Assembly (NCBI GenBank): GCA_902521355.1
Contig: CABYRT010000006.1
Location: forward strand, 24,058-88,057
DNA: 64,000 nt
Direction: 5' to 3'
Source: an uncultured Pelagibacteraceae bacterium
GTDB taxonomy: Bacteria; Pseudomonadota; Alphaproteobacteria; Pelagibacterales; Pelagibacteraceae
The notes under the pieces are model-generated. The model did no database searches. It had not been told where the DNA came from and worked only from the letters and a program-made list of their open reading frames with translations. Of this stretch, positions 1 to 9,183 are shown one piece after another. The translations under genes were made by a program, and so were the position numbers. Each line of letters begins with the position of its first letter. Position 1 is the stretch's first letter.

Positions 1-333
1 ATTAAGTGCGATACACAAGGTCAAGAATTAAATATTATTATTGGAGCAAAAAAAATTATAGATAAATATAAACCTTATTTATACGTTGAAAATGACGACG
101 TTTACACATCAAAAAATTTAATAGAAAAAATCAAAAGTATGGGATATGTCATGTTTTGGCATAAACCGCCGTTGTTCAATCCAAACAATTTTTTAAAAAA
201 TCCAAATAACATATTTTCAAATATAGTTTCATTTAATATGCTTTGTATTCATGATAGTGTAAGAATTCAACTTAATGAAATTTGGAAAAAATTTGAGGTA
301 AAAGATAGTAATTTCCATCCACTAAAAAAATAA
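1..333 (+). CDS. FkbM-family methyltransferase, C-terminal part (5' truncated by window edge)
   Basis: Frame 1 is open from the first base to the stop at 331-333, so the true start lies upstream of the window. The visible 110 residues begin with KCDTQGQELN and continue with a GAKKII segment, PYLYVEN, and the tail pattern of tryptophan-histidine, NP-NF and SFNMLC. The D-x-QGxE motif followed by GA is the signature of the FkbM methyltransferase C-terminal lobe, a SAM-dependent O-methyltransferase fold common in SAR11 surface-polysaccharide clusters. The M at 139 is internal, not a start. Substrate cannot be told. The family call is fairly secure; the biological role is inference. Confidence 0.75.
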   Translation: MKCDTQGQELNIIIGAKKIIDKYKPYLYVENDDVYTSKNLIEKIKSMGYVMFWHKPPLFNPNNFLKNPNNIFSNIVSFNMLCIHDSVRIQLNEIWKKFEVKDSNFHPLKK

Positions 334-410
334 ATAAAAGATTTAATAATTTAAAAAGTTTTTAATTAATGGATGCGACTATGAATTCATTTTAACTCTG
401 TTGTATCTTT

Positions 411-1076
411 ATGTATAATAATTATAATAAAAATATGAACGTAGATAAATTACCTAAAACTATTCCAATATTTCCACTGTCCAACTTTATAATGTTTCCA
501 GGAACTACTGTTCCTTTAAATATTTTTGAACCCAGATATTTGCAGATGGTAAATGATAGTATGAAAAAGCACAGAATAATTGGAATGATACAACCAAAAA
601 AAACTGGAAAGCTTGAAAAACCAGACTTATATAATATTGGATGTATTGGAAAAATAACAAGTTTTAACGAAACAGAAGATGGTAGAATATTAATTATTCT
701 AAATGGGATTTGTAGATTTAAAATTGAGTCAGAGATACAAACTGACAAATTATACCGTGAATGTGACGTACAGTATAATAATTTTTCTGATGATGTTTCA
801 AATAGCATAGGAAATTTAAATTTTTCTGACTTAAATATAATAATGGAAAATATGCAAAAATTTTTTAAAAAACAGGGATACATTGTAAATTTAAAAGAAT
901 TAAATAAAAAAGACCTGACCCAGACTTTAAATGATCTATCAATGGCATCGCCTTTTTCATTAGAAGAAAAACAAATTTTATTGGAGAGCAGAGATATTAA
1001 TATTCGTAAAGAAAAAATGGAACAGATTTTAAATAATTATATTAAAGATGAATTCGAAAATACTACACTTCAATAG
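411..1076 (+). CDS. LON peptidase substrate-binding (LonN) domain protein
   Basis: About 220 residues with the N-terminal Lon domain pattern: IPIFPLSNFIMFPG then VPLNIFEPRY, followed by IGMIQPK and a beta-rich core ending RECDVQYN. No AAA+ or protease domain follows, so this is a stand-alone LonN protein as found in many alphaproteobacteria, usually annotated as peptidase S16. Its role is unproven; substrate recognition or quality control is assumed from the domain. No Shine-Dalgarno is visible. ATG at 435 (MNVDKLPKT) fits the family start better than ATG 411, which would add eight Asn/Tyr-rich residues. It converges with the UbiH-like gene one base downstream. Confidence 0.8.
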   Translation: MYNNYNKNMNVDKLPKTIPIFPLSNFIMFPGTTVPLNIFEPRYLQMVNDSMKKHRIIGMIQPKKTGKLEKPDLYNIGCIGKITSFNETEDGRILIILNGICRFKIESEIQTDKLYRECDVQYNNFSDDVSNSIGNLNFSDLNIIMENMQKFFKKQGYIVNLKELNKKDLTQTLNDLSMASPFSLEEKQILLESRDINIRKEKMEQILNNYIKDEFENTTLQ

Positions 1077-1077
1077 A

Positions 1078-2160
1078 TCATAAATTTAATCCTCTATCTG
1101 ATAGAATACTAGAATATTTTTTAAATTTTAAATTTTTATTTAGAACCTTAAACAAAGATTTAGAAATTAAACTGTTAAATTGACTATCAAATTTGAAAAA
1201 TTCATAAATTCCATCAATAGCTTTTCCATATAAATAATTTAGATGTTTATTAGATTTTTGAAATTCTTCTGCTACAGAAATATCTACTGGTAGACCCAAA
1301 TAAAGCTTTTGATCAATGATATTTGACAATGATTTGATATCTCTAATTGTCATATTAAATCCTTGACCTGCGAGAGGATGAATTCTGTGTATTAGATCAC
1401 CAAATGCTAATATATTTTTGTGTATATAGTTTCTTAACATTATGAAGTTTATAGGGAATTTTTCGATATTGCTTATTCTATTTATATTATAAAGTGAATT
1501 ATACTTCTTAAATAAATCTAAAATTTTTTCATCACTTATATTTTTTCCAAGATAAGAAAAAACAATTGATGTTTGTTTTCTTGAAATTGGTAAGAAAGCT
1601 AAAGGTCCAAATTTTGTAAATATTTGAGAAGCAATATAATTTTCAATTTTATTGTGATCTATTATAAAAGTATAAGCATAGCTTTTATAATCTTTCTTTA
1701 TTTTATTATAAAAAAATTTTTTAGATATTATATTATCGTTTTCACTATTAATAACTAAATCATAACTCTTTGTTTTATTAATTAAATTTGAATATGATGT
1801 GTTGATATTAATTATATTTACATATTTAGATTTTTTTATCTTGTTTATAAGTGATTTTTTAAACTTAAAATAACTTATAAGATTAAACGTTTCTTTTTTT
1901 TTTGTCTTAAAATTTATTATCTCTTGTGATTTTAAATTCTCTACGTAAATTTTAATTTCTTTTGACTTCCAAAATGAAACTGGTTGTATTTTTAAATCAT
2001 TTAAGTATTTAAAATTATCAGCAGATATAGCTATGGTTCTATTTGTCTTATGATTGAGAAAATTATTCTTTAGATACAAATCAACTTTAAGTTTTTTTTT
2101 TGTAAATAACGATGCGAGAATTAAATTAGTGAGATTTTGACCAATTAGACAAATTTTCAT
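1078..2160 (-). CDS. UbiH/UbiF-like FAD-dependent hydroxylase
   Basis: 360 residues resembling the UbiH/COQ6 family of flavoprotein monooxygenases that hydroxylate the ubiquinone ring. The second FAD motif is intact: GD at 254-255 and HPLAGQGFN at 261-269. The RTIAIS segment at 41-46 fits the family arginine near the substrate and flavin. The N-terminal dinucleotide loop is degenerate, reading IGQNLTN at 6-12 where GxGxxG is expected. This could be a diverged enzyme or an altered FAD contact. It is divergent from ftsK with 61 bases between. Which ring position it hydroxylates cannot be told from sequence. Confidence 0.75.
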   Translation of the reverse strand: MKICLIGQNLTNLILASLFTKKKLKVDLYLKNNFLNHKTNRTIAISADNFKYLNDLKIQPVSFWKSKEIKIYVENLKSQEIINFKTKKKETFNLISYFKFKKSLINKIKKSKYVNIININTSYSNLINKTKSYDLVINSENDNIISKKFFYNKIKKDYKSYAYTFIIDHNKIENYIASQIFTKFGPLAFLPISRKQTSIVFSYLGKNISDEKILDLFKKYNSLYNINRISNIEKFPINFIMLRNYIHKNILAFGDLIHRIHPLAGQGFNMTIRDIKSLSNIIDQKLYLGLPVDISVAEEFQKSNKHLNYLYGKAIDGIYEFFKFDSQFNSLISKSLFKVLNKNLKFKKYSSILSDRGLNL

Positions 2161-2221
2161 AACAAATTAATTTTAACAATAAAAATTAAATGATACAAAG
2201 TGACAAATAAATATTTGATTC

Positions 2222-4306
2222 GTGATTATTAAAAATTATCTCAATAAAATAGCTGATTTTGCATTAAGAAGATTTACTGAGCTAATTGGCATCATATTAG
2301 TTTTTGTATCTATTTTACTTTTTATATCTTTAATAAGTTATTCTCCAAATGATCCAAATTTTATATTCCCAGAAAGTCAGCAGATAGAAAATTTGTTAGG
2401 ATTGAAGGGAAGTTTAATTGCAGATATGTTTTATCAATCAATAGGAATAATTTCTTTATTGGTACCCTTTTCGCTTTTTTTTACAGGTATATCAATTACT
2501 ATTAATAAAAGATTAGTTATAGTAATCGAAAATATTTTTTTTGTTATTCTTTACATTATTATTGCCACTTCCTTTTTTAGTATTTTCAATATTGATAGTT
2601 ATTGGTTAATAATAAATGGTAATGAAGGTTTTGTAGGAGACTTTATTTCGAAAACATTTGTTGCTGACTTTTTAAAAATTAACGAAAAAATAAGTTATTA
2701 TTTTCTAATCTTATTAACTTTATTATTCTTTTTACTAAGTAGTAATTTTAAAATATCTCATATTTATAAAATATTTTTATTATTCAAAAAAATATTTTTA
2801 TCTAAAGAAAAAAAGATTAAATCTGATGAAAGTTTAGAAAAGAATAATCTAATTAATACTAATTTAGTAGAAACACGCCAACAGGAAGATTTATTTAATA
2901 ATTATAAAAAAAATAATTCAATAAATAATTTTAAAATTAAATTACCTTTAGTTGATTTTTTGAAGAAACCAGAAAAATTATCAAATAAAAAAGATGAAAT
3001 TAAAGTTGATGGTGAAAGTTTAGAAAAAATTCTACTTGATTTTGGTGTTGAAGGAAAAATAAAAAGAATAAGTCATGGACCAGTTGTTTCATTAAATGAA
3101 TTTGAACCAGCAGCTGGTGTTAAAGTTTCAAAAATTATTAATTTATCAGAGGATATTGCTAGGAATACTAGTTCAGAGACTGCAAGAATATCTACTATCC
3201 CCGGCAGTAGTACAATCGGAATAGAATTACCAAAAATTTCAAGGGAAAACGTTTATTTACGGGAGATAATTGATGATAAAAATTTTAAAAATAAAAATAT
3301 TAAATTGCCTATTGCATTAGGAAAAAGTATTTCCGGAGAACCAATTACTAGTGATTTAAGTTCTATGCCTCATTTACTAATTGCTGGAACAACTGGTTCA
3401 GGAAAATCTGTATGTATAAATACAATAATACTTTCATTAATATATAGACATACACCTGAAATTTGTAAATTTATTTTAATTGATCCAAAGATGCTTGAAC
3501 TATCAACATATGAGGGAATTCCCCATTTATTATGTCCTGTAATTACTGAAGCTAAAAAAGCTGCTAGTGTATTGGGATGGGTGGTAAAAGAAATGGAAAG
3601 TAGGTACAGACTTATGACAAAAGTTGGGGTTAAGAATATTGACGGATATAATGAAAAAAACAGAATTAAGATGCCATATATTGTTGTAATAGTTGACGAA
3701 ATGTCTGACTTAATGTTGGTGGCTGGAAAAGAAATCGAAAATTACATTCAAAAATTATCTCAAATGGCACGAGCCGCTGGTATACATATAATAATGGCTA
3801 CGCAACGACCTAGTGTTGACGTTATAACAGGGACAATAAAAGCAAATTTTCCAACTAGGATATCTTTCCAAGTAACATCTAAAATTGACAGCCGAACAAT
3901 ATTAGGCGAACAGGGAGCAGAACAATTGCTAGGCAAAGGAGACATGTTATTTATGTCTTCTGCGAATAGAATAACTAGAATACATGCCCCATACGTTTCA
4001 GAGATAGAAATAGACAAGGTTAATAATTTTTTAAGAAATCAAGCAGAGCCTGATTATGTTAATGAAATATTAAATTTTGTAGATGAAAAAGAAATTAACG
4101 CAAAAAATAATGAAAATAATGATATTGATGAATTGTATAACACAGCATTAGAAATAGTTAAATCAGAAAGAAAAGCATCCACATCCTTTTTACAAAGAAA
4201 ACTCCAAATTGGATATAATAGAGCAGCTAGAATTATTGACCAAATGGAAGCTAATGGAGAAGTTAGTAAAGCTAATCATGTGGGAAAAAGAGAAGTTTTA
4301 AGTTAG
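2222..4306 (+). CDS. ftsK: DNA translocase FtsK
   Basis: 694 residues with four predicted membrane segments near 20-40, 74-93, 101-122 and 159-173, then a short linker, the RecA-like motor and a C-terminal gamma winged helix near 627-694. Walker A is GTTGSGKS at 389-396 and Walker B ends VDE near 491-493; the TQRPS motif follows. The protein pumps chromosomal DNA through the septum and activates XerCD at dif during division. The linker is short compared with E. coli FtsK. The start is GTG at 2222. The stop overlaps the lolA start (TAGTG), which suggests coupling; ftsK-lolA adjacency is common in alphaproteobacteria. Confidence 0.95.
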   Translation: MIIKNYLNKIADFALRRFTELIGIILVFVSILLFISLISYSPNDPNFIFPESQQIENLLGLKGSLIADMFYQSIGIISLLVPFSLFFTGISITINKRLVIVIENIFFVILYIIIATSFFSIFNIDSYWLIINGNEGFVGDFISKTFVADFLKINEKISYYFLILLTLLFFLLSSNFKISHIYKIFLLFKKIFLSKEKKIKSDESLEKNNLINTNLVETRQQEDLFNNYKKNNSINNFKIKLPLVDFLKKPEKLSNKKDEIKVDGESLEKILLDFGVEGKIKRISHGPVVSLNEFEPAAGVKVSKIINLSEDIARNTSSETARISTIPGSSTIGIELPKISRENVYLREIIDDKNFKNKNIKLPIALGKSISGEPITSDLSSMPHLLIAGTTGSGKSVCINTIILSLIYRHTPEICKFILIDPKMLELSTYEGIPHLLCPVITEAKKAASVLGWVVKEMESRYRLMTKVGVKNIDGYNEKNRIKMPYIVVIVDEMSDLMLVAGKEIENYIQKLSQMARAAGIHIIMATQRPSVDVITGTIKANFPTRISFQVTSKIDSRTILGEQGAEQLLGKGDMLFMSSANRITRIHAPYVSEIEIDKVNNFLRNQAEPDYVNEILNFVDEKEINAKNNENNDIDELYNTALEIVKSERKASTSFLQRKLQIGYNRAARIIDQMEANGEVSKANHVGKREVLS

Positions 4307-4860
4307 TGAAATATATAATTTTGTCTATAATTTTTTTTCTGCCAGCATATTCGTATGCTTCAGTAAAAGATGAGATAAAAAAAAAACTTGAAAATACTAA
4401 TAGTATTTATTTTAGATTTTATCAAAAAATAAATGATAAAATTGAAAAAGGAAATTGCAAACTATCTTATCCAAAAAAAATTTATTGTAAGTATGACGAT
4501 GTATACAATAAAATATTAGTTTCTAATGGCCGATCTTTAATTATAAACAGTGATAAAATCAAAAATTATTTAAAATACAAATTAAAAGATACAGCACTTG
4601 ATTTGATTTTAGATAAAAGTTTTTTGATAAAAAAAATAGCAGAAGTTGAAAATATAGACGAAAATATTGAGACTTATTCAGTTAAGTTGAAACACAAAGA
4701 TAATATTATAACTATATATTTTGACAAAGATAATTTTGATGTCCAAGGTTGGAAAACTATAGATATTTATCAAAATGAAGTTGAAACAAAATTATTTGAT
4801 ATAAAATCAAACATAATGATTGATGAAAACATTTTTAAAATTCAAAAATATATTAATTAA
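4306..4860 (+). CDS. lolA: Outer-membrane lipoprotein carrier protein LolA
   Basis: 184 residues with a GTG start overlapping the ftsK stop and a hydrophobic signal peptide (residues about 2-18, ending near YSYA). The mature part has the LolA pattern of alternating beta strands, with F-Q-K near FYQKI, a CKLSYPKKIYCKYDD segment, and NGRSL. LolA receives lipoproteins from LolCDE and carries them across the periplasm to the outer membrane. Sequence conservation is low, as usual for this family, so the assignment rests on the signal peptide, fold-like pattern, length and the ftsK-lolA neighbourhood. It converges with the GNAT gene with an 8-base overlap. Confidence 0.85.
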   Translation: MKYIILSIIFFLPAYSYASVKDEIKKKLENTNSIYFRFYQKINDKIEKGNCKLSYPKKIYCKYDDVYNKILVSNGRSLIINSDKIKNYLKYKLKDTALDLILDKSFLIKKIAEVENIDENIETYSVKLKHKDNIITIYFDKDNFDVQGWKTIDIYQNEVETKLFDIKSNIMIDENIFKIQKYIN

Positions 4861-5365
4861 TATCAATACTTATTGTTTCCGACTTAAATATTTTCATTCC
4901 TCTATCTAAATAGTTTTTTAAAGCATGCTTATGATCCAATGAACAAGTATGAAGCCAGACTTTATTCGTATTTTTTCTAAAACCCAGTTTTAAAGCTTCG
5001 GATAAAAGATATGATCCATATTTTTTGCCAATATATTGATCGAGTATTCCAAAATATGCTAATTCACATTTATTTAAATCTGGATGGAATAAGAGCTCAA
5101 AAAAGCCTATTAATTCCTCACTTTCCGACAAAATATACGTTTCTAAATTTGAATTATTAGTGTAATTCATCCATGCATTATCATCCCAAATGAGCCTATC
5201 AATCCAACGATAACTTTTTCCAATTTGTTTATAAAAAAATTTGTTTATTTGAAAGTCAGGAGGATTTTTAATTTCTATTTTGCAATTACTTTTAGGCTTA
5301 TTAGATAATTTGATTTGGTCTGGAGAATTAATTTCTAAATAATTTCTATGAACTTTAGTTCTCAC
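4853..5365 (-). CDS. GNAT-family N-acetyltransferase
   Basis: 170 residues. The acetyl-CoA binding region shows IGKKYGSYLLSEAL, a variant of the Q/R-x-x-G-x-G/A pyrophosphate loop, followed by a strand with VWLHTCSLDH and a helix ending NYLDRGMKIF, typical of the C-terminal half of GNAT enzymes. The acceptor substrate is unknown. The gene starts four bases inside the 3' end of the upstream HIT gene (coordinates 5362-5365), so the two are probably co-transcribed in the order HIT then GNAT. Confidence 0.75.
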   Translation of the reverse strand: MRTKVHRNYLEINSPDQIKLSNKPKSNCKIEIKNPPDFQINKFFYKQIGKSYRWIDRLIWDDNAWMNYTNNSNLETYILSESEELIGFFELLFHPDLNKCELAYFGILDQYIGKKYGSYLLSEALKLGFRKNTNKVWLHTCSLDHKHALKNYLDRGMKIFKSETISIDIN

Positions 5366-5727
5366 GAAACCATTTTTCCAACTTTTTCACCACCAAATAA
5401 ATGAAAATGTAAATGAGGCACTTCTTGACCACCATAGTCACTAATGTTAGCAAGTGCTCTATAGCCTTTGCCATCAATCGATGAAATTCCTAGTTTTTTT
5501 GAAACTGTTGTTATTCCTTTCATTAACCCTACTATTTCATCATTAGAAGCATTTAAATTGAAATCATCTAAATCAATATATTTTCCTTTTGGAATTACTA
5601 AAGCATGTATTTTTTTTTGAGGGTTAATGTCATAAAAAGATAAAACATAATTATCCTCATAGATTTTATTACAAGGGATTTCTCCTCTTAAAATTTTTGC
5701 AAATATATTATTATCATCGTATGACAT
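5362..5727 (-). CDS. HIT-family (HINT-like) nucleotide-binding hydrolase
   Basis: 121 residues with the whole HIT domain: NIFAKILRGEIPCNKIYED at the N terminus and the catalytic histidine triad HLHFHL at 105-110, followed by GG. This is the HINT branch, which hydrolyses adenosine phosphoramidates and removes AMP from lysyl- or aminoacyl-adenylates. Length and motif spacing match the family. It is the first gene of a two-gene unit with the GNAT protein and starts 66 bases from the prepilin gene. Confidence 0.9.
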   Translation of the reverse strand: MSYDDNNIFAKILRGEIPCNKIYEDNYVLSFYDINPQKKIHALVIPKGKYIDLDDFNLNASNDEIVGLMKGITTVSKKLGISSIDGKGYRALANISDYGGQEVPHLHFHLFGGEKVGKMVS

Positions 5728-5793
5728 AGTTAAAATTTTCTTATCAATATATAACTTTAAATTAACATTAAAAATACTAATTTGTCTTATCAG

Positions 5794-6276
5794 TTAATTT
5801 ATTAAGTCTTCAGTAATTACTTTATCTCGACATTTAGTCTGAATTTTTATTCTATTTGGATTTCCATAATACGACCAGACTGTCGTATAACCATTTTTAG
5901 GAGGTGAGCCATTATAAGACATTACAGCATAAGGCCACGCTTCATTATTATATGGATCATTTAAATAGTTAGTCATACTAGTAGCAGTAGCATATCCAAT
6001 TGTATAAAAACCTCTGGAACATGGAACATCTACCTCTTGACCTTTGGTATTATTTTGCCAGTCAAAAGAATTACGAATTTTTATTGATGACTCGAATTCA
6101 CACAACGTTTGGTTTGCTTTTACTTTATTAATTATTTGTTTGTGATTAGCTTTACAAGCACTTTCTTTCGCACCTGTAGTATAACCACTATAAGCAACAA
6201 CACCAACTGCAGCTAAGATACCTATTATTGCTACTACAACAAGTAATTCGATTAATGTGAAACCATTTCGCTTCAT
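5794..6276 (-). CDS. Type IV pilin-like prepilin (class III signal peptide)
   Basis: 160 residues beginning MKRNG^FTLIELLVVVAIIG, a textbook prepilin leader: the peptidase would cut after Gly5, leave Phe1 to be N-methylated, and the Glu at mature position 5 is present. The hydrophobic helix runs to about residue 30. The globular head has several cysteines (for example near residues 37 and 57) that could form disulphides. No other pilus gene is nearby, so it is an orphan in this window. It may be the major pilin of a type IV pilus for adhesion or DNA uptake, or a pseudopilin; the length fits a pilin better. Confidence 0.85.
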   Translation of the reverse strand: MKRNGFTLIELLVVVAIIGILAAVGVVAYSGYTTGAKESACKANHKQIINKVKANQTLCEFESSIKIRNSFDWQNNTKGQEVDVPCSRGFYTIGYATATSMTNYLNDPYNNEAWPYAVMSYNGSPPKNGYTTVWSYYGNPNRIKIQTKCRDKVITEDLIN

Positions 6277-6366
6277 TTTAAAAATATTCTATTAAATTTT
6301 TTTAAATTTTGCATTGTTAAAATATATGCAACTAATAAGATCAATTTTTAAAAAAAGAGAGGAAAA

Positions 6367-7383
6367 ATGAATAAATTTAAATCAATTTATAAAGCTATTA
6401 TTAGCTTAACATTTATTTTTTCATTTGTTCTTACTTCAACAGCTGCTTTTTCAGAGATAGTTGGACGATTATCTGTTCACTGGAGCCCGAAGCATCATAG
6501 TGCAAAACATGCACAAATATTTGCTGATGAAGTCAATAAAAGAGCAAAAGGAAAACTAAAAATAGAAGTTTATCCATCTAAACAATTGTTTGGAATTAGA
6601 GAAGTAATGGGAGCAGTTACTTCTGGTGCAGTTGAACTTGGAGGAATTGTTGGTGTGGTAAGTTTTCCACCAATCAACAAGAACTTTAATGTTGCTTCAT
6701 TTCCAGGGCTATTTAATTCTTGGGAACAACAAAGAGGTTTTTTTCAAAACTCACCAAAAGGAAAAGAAATTTGGGGTGAATTAACTAAAAAAACTAATTC
6801 AACATTAGTTATGTATAACCCAGTTGGACCTGTAATGACTTTTTCAAGTGCTAAAGAATTAACAGGTATTGATGCTATGAAAGGTCTGAAGGCTAGAAGA
6901 CTTTTAAAAAGTGAAGAGCCTATGTGGGATGCTTTAGGAGCAAATAGAGTATCGCTGCCTACAGGTGAAGTTTACACATCTTTACAAACTGGAATGATTG
7001 ATACGATAAATAGTCCTCCAGGAAGTATTGAGGCATATAGCTGGTGGGAGTTTTTAAAATACGCTCAAAAGCCTTATCAATATTATGCTGATGCATATAT
7101 TATGGCAAACTCAACTTGGTTTAATAGTCTATCTCCAGACTTACAAAAAATCATAATGGATGTTGGTAAAGAAATTGGAAAAAGATCAACTGACTTAATT
7201 ATGGATACTGGAGAAAGTACTCTTAAAAAATTCCAAGAAAGAGGTGGGGTTGTTACTACACTTTCAGGGGCTGAAAAAGCTAAGTTTGATAAGCTTATGA
7301 AAGATGAAGTAATGCCAGCAATGGCCAAAATGATTGATGCTGATGCGTTAGAGGCAGCACAAGCATATGCTAAGAGCAATTAG
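6367..7383 (+). CDS. TRAP transporter substrate-binding protein (DctP family)
   Basis: 338 residues with a signal peptide (about 1-30, ending TAAFSE) and the DctP family pattern: ADEVNKRAKGKLKIEVYPS near the N terminus, the LGGIVG loop, and the YTSLQTGMIDTINSP segment with PTGEVY. The conserved arginine that binds a carboxylate is plausibly in LKARRL. It captures an organic anion in the periplasm and hands it to the QM membrane subunits encoded next. A strong Shine-Dalgarno (GAGAGGA) precedes ATG 6367. The ligand cannot be assigned from sequence; mannitol/chloroaromatic-type and dicarboxylate-type homologues share this architecture. Confidence 0.9.
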   Translation: MNKFKSIYKAIISLTFIFSFVLTSTAAFSEIVGRLSVHWSPKHHSAKHAQIFADEVNKRAKGKLKIEVYPSKQLFGIREVMGAVTSGAVELGGIVGVVSFPPINKNFNVASFPGLFNSWEQQRGFFQNSPKGKEIWGELTKKTNSTLVMYNPVGPVMTFSSAKELTGIDAMKGLKARRLLKSEEPMWDALGANRVSLPTGEVYTSLQTGMIDTINSPPGSIEAYSWWEFLKYAQKPYQYYADAYIMANSTWFNSLSPDLQKIIMDVGKEIGKRSTDLIMDTGESTLKKFQERGGVVTTLSGAEKAKFDKLMKDEVMPAMAKMIDADALEAAQAYAKSN

Positions 7384-7411
7384 AAGAAGTTAAACTTTTT
7401 CTAAAAAGATT

Positions 7412-7906
7412 ATGAGGGCATTGCGAGCTATTAACAATTTGCTAGCAAAAGCTGCGATTTCGCTCGCAATGTTCATTGTCTTTTTAATGGTGGCAGCTTT
7501 AGCTTTAAGCGCCACAACAAGATTTATTACAGGCACAGGATTTGCGTGGTTTATTGAATTACCGCCTGTAATGGTGAGTTGGTTGGTTTTTCCATTACTT
7601 GGTCCATTACTAAAACAGGGACAACATATTAAAGTAGATTTTTTAAGTCATTATTTATCTGAAAAATCCAAAAATATTATTGGAACAATTGTAAATTTAA
7701 TAGCTCTAATTTCTGCGTGTGTCTTCTTTAAAGCAGGAGTTGATGCAACAACAATGTATTACAATTTAGGACAGATGATGGAATTAGAAATTAACATTCC
7801 TATCTGGTGGATGTTTTTAGCTTTCCCAGTTGGTTTTTTAATTTTAGCCTTAACATCATTAGAGCTAATTTTAGATAATTTTAAAAAACTTTTAGGGAAA
7901 GAATAA
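7412..7906 (+). CDS. TRAP transporter small membrane subunit (DctQ family)
   Basis: 164 residues with four predicted membrane helices (about 13-35, 48-66, 88-110, 130-152). The family loop ELPPVMVSWLVFPLLGPLLKQGQHIKVDFL between helices two and three is present. DctQ forms a scaffold for DctM. It lies 28 bases after the binding-protein gene and abuts dctM, so all three form one operon. Its ligand follows from the binding protein and is unknown. Confidence 0.88.
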   Translation: MRALRAINNLLAKAAISLAMFIVFLMVAALALSATTRFITGTGFAWFIELPPVMVSWLVFPLLGPLLKQGQHIKVDFLSHYLSEKSKNIIGTIVNLIALISACVFFKAGVDATTMYYNLGQMMELEINIPIWWMFLAFPVGFLILALTSLELILDNFKKLLGKE

Positions 7907-9172
7907 ATGTTTGGATTGGCTTTTATTATTTCTCTTGTAACATTAGTTATTTCAGTTCCAATTTTTTTAGTTTTTGGCTTAGGAAGTTCTTTAGCTGCAA
8001 TCGCTGGATTAAATTTACCGTGGTCAGTTCTTATTCAAGTTTCATTTGGTGCATTAACTAAACACGTTTTAATAGCTGTTCCATTATTCATATTTACTGG
8101 TATGGCTATGTTAAAAGGTGGAGCAGCATCAAGATTAGTTAAGTTTACAACAACACTAGTTGGTCATTGGCCTGGTGGATTGGGAGTTGCGATGGTTATT
8201 GCGATGGGGTTCTTTGCGGCTTTTTGTGGATCTATCTTAGCTGCAATTACTGCGGTTGGAACTATCATGATGCCAAAGATGATTGAACAAGGTTACCCAA
8301 CCCCATTTGTGGTAGTCCTAGCAGCCTCTGCGGCTCTATTAGAGGCATTGATACCTCCATCCAATGCTGCAATATTATTTAGTGCTCTAACTAATGTTCC
8401 AGTATCTAAAACTTTTGCAGCAGGCGTTATTCCAGGGCTTGTTCTACTTGTTTTGATGGTTCTTCTAGTTTTGTTTAAATGCAGGCATATTAGAACAGAT
8501 GAGAAGGCATCTTTTAAAGAAAGAGTAAGTTCTTTCATAGCTGCATTACCAGCATTGATAACACCTGTGATAATTTTAGGTGGAATTTATGCAGGGATAT
8601 TAACTCCATCTGAATCTGCTGCCGTTGCAGGGGTTTATGCAGTGCTTATAGGATTTTTAATTTACCGTGAACTAACTTTTTCATCTTTGATGAGCTGTCT
8701 AAGAGAAACTGCAATCATAACAGCTGTTATTTTTGCAATTATTGCAACTGCAACATTCTTAAGTGTAGTTTTAACCTACACTCAAGCTCCTCAAAAAATT
8801 ATTACATTCTTCACAGATAAAGGTGTGAGTGTAAATCTGTTCTGGATAATGCTTGGAGCAATTTGTTTAATTCTTGGAACGTTTATAGAAATCGTTCCAG
8901 TATTTTATTTGACTGTTCCAATTTTTGCAGCAATCACATTATCATTCAATCAAAGTTTACTTCATCTTTATGTGGTGTTTGTTGCATTTGCCGGAATTGG
9001 AATGATCACACCCCCCGTATGCGTTGGTATTTATACAGCTGCAGGTGTGATCAAAGAAAATCCAGCCAAAGCTTTTAAAGAAGTTCCTTTATTTACAATT
9101 GTTGGAATAATTTATGGGATACTAATGATACTCTTTCCAATATTTTCAACCTGGTTACCTGGTAAATTATAA
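7907..9172 (+). CDS. TRAP transporter large permease subunit (DctM family)
   Basis: 421 residues, almost entirely hydrophobic, with about 11-12 membrane helices and the family motifs FIFTGMAMLKGG, GFFAAFCGSILAAITAVGTIMMPKM and PPSNAAILF, plus the second-repeat TPSESAAVAGVYA. DctM is the sodium-driven transport channel of the TRAP system and belongs to the ion-transporter superfamily. It starts immediately after the dctQ stop. Length matches the family. The final gene of the cluster (9184-10119) begins 11 bases later and may be cotranscribed. Confidence 0.92.
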   Translation: MFGLAFIISLVTLVISVPIFLVFGLGSSLAAIAGLNLPWSVLIQVSFGALTKHVLIAVPLFIFTGMAMLKGGAASRLVKFTTTLVGHWPGGLGVAMVIAMGFFAAFCGSILAAITAVGTIMMPKMIEQGYPTPFVVVLAASAALLEALIPPSNAAILFSALTNVPVSKTFAAGVIPGLVLLVLMVLLVLFKCRHIRTDEKASFKERVSSFIAALPALITPVIILGGIYAGILTPSESAAVAGVYAVLIGFLIYRELTFSSLMSCLRETAIITAVIFAIIATATFLSVVLTYTQAPQKIITFFTDKGVSVNLFWIMLGAICLILGTFIEIVPVFYLTVPIFAAITLSFNQSLLHLYVVFVAFAGIGMITPPVCVGIYTAAGVIKENPAKAFKEVPLFTIVGIIYGILMILFPIFSTWLPGKL

Positions 9173-9183
9173 TATGACATTAA

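Noticed and set aside
8863..9078. 71-aa plus-strand frame inside dctM
   Set aside because: It is out of frame in a conserved membrane-protein gene and looks like a shadow.
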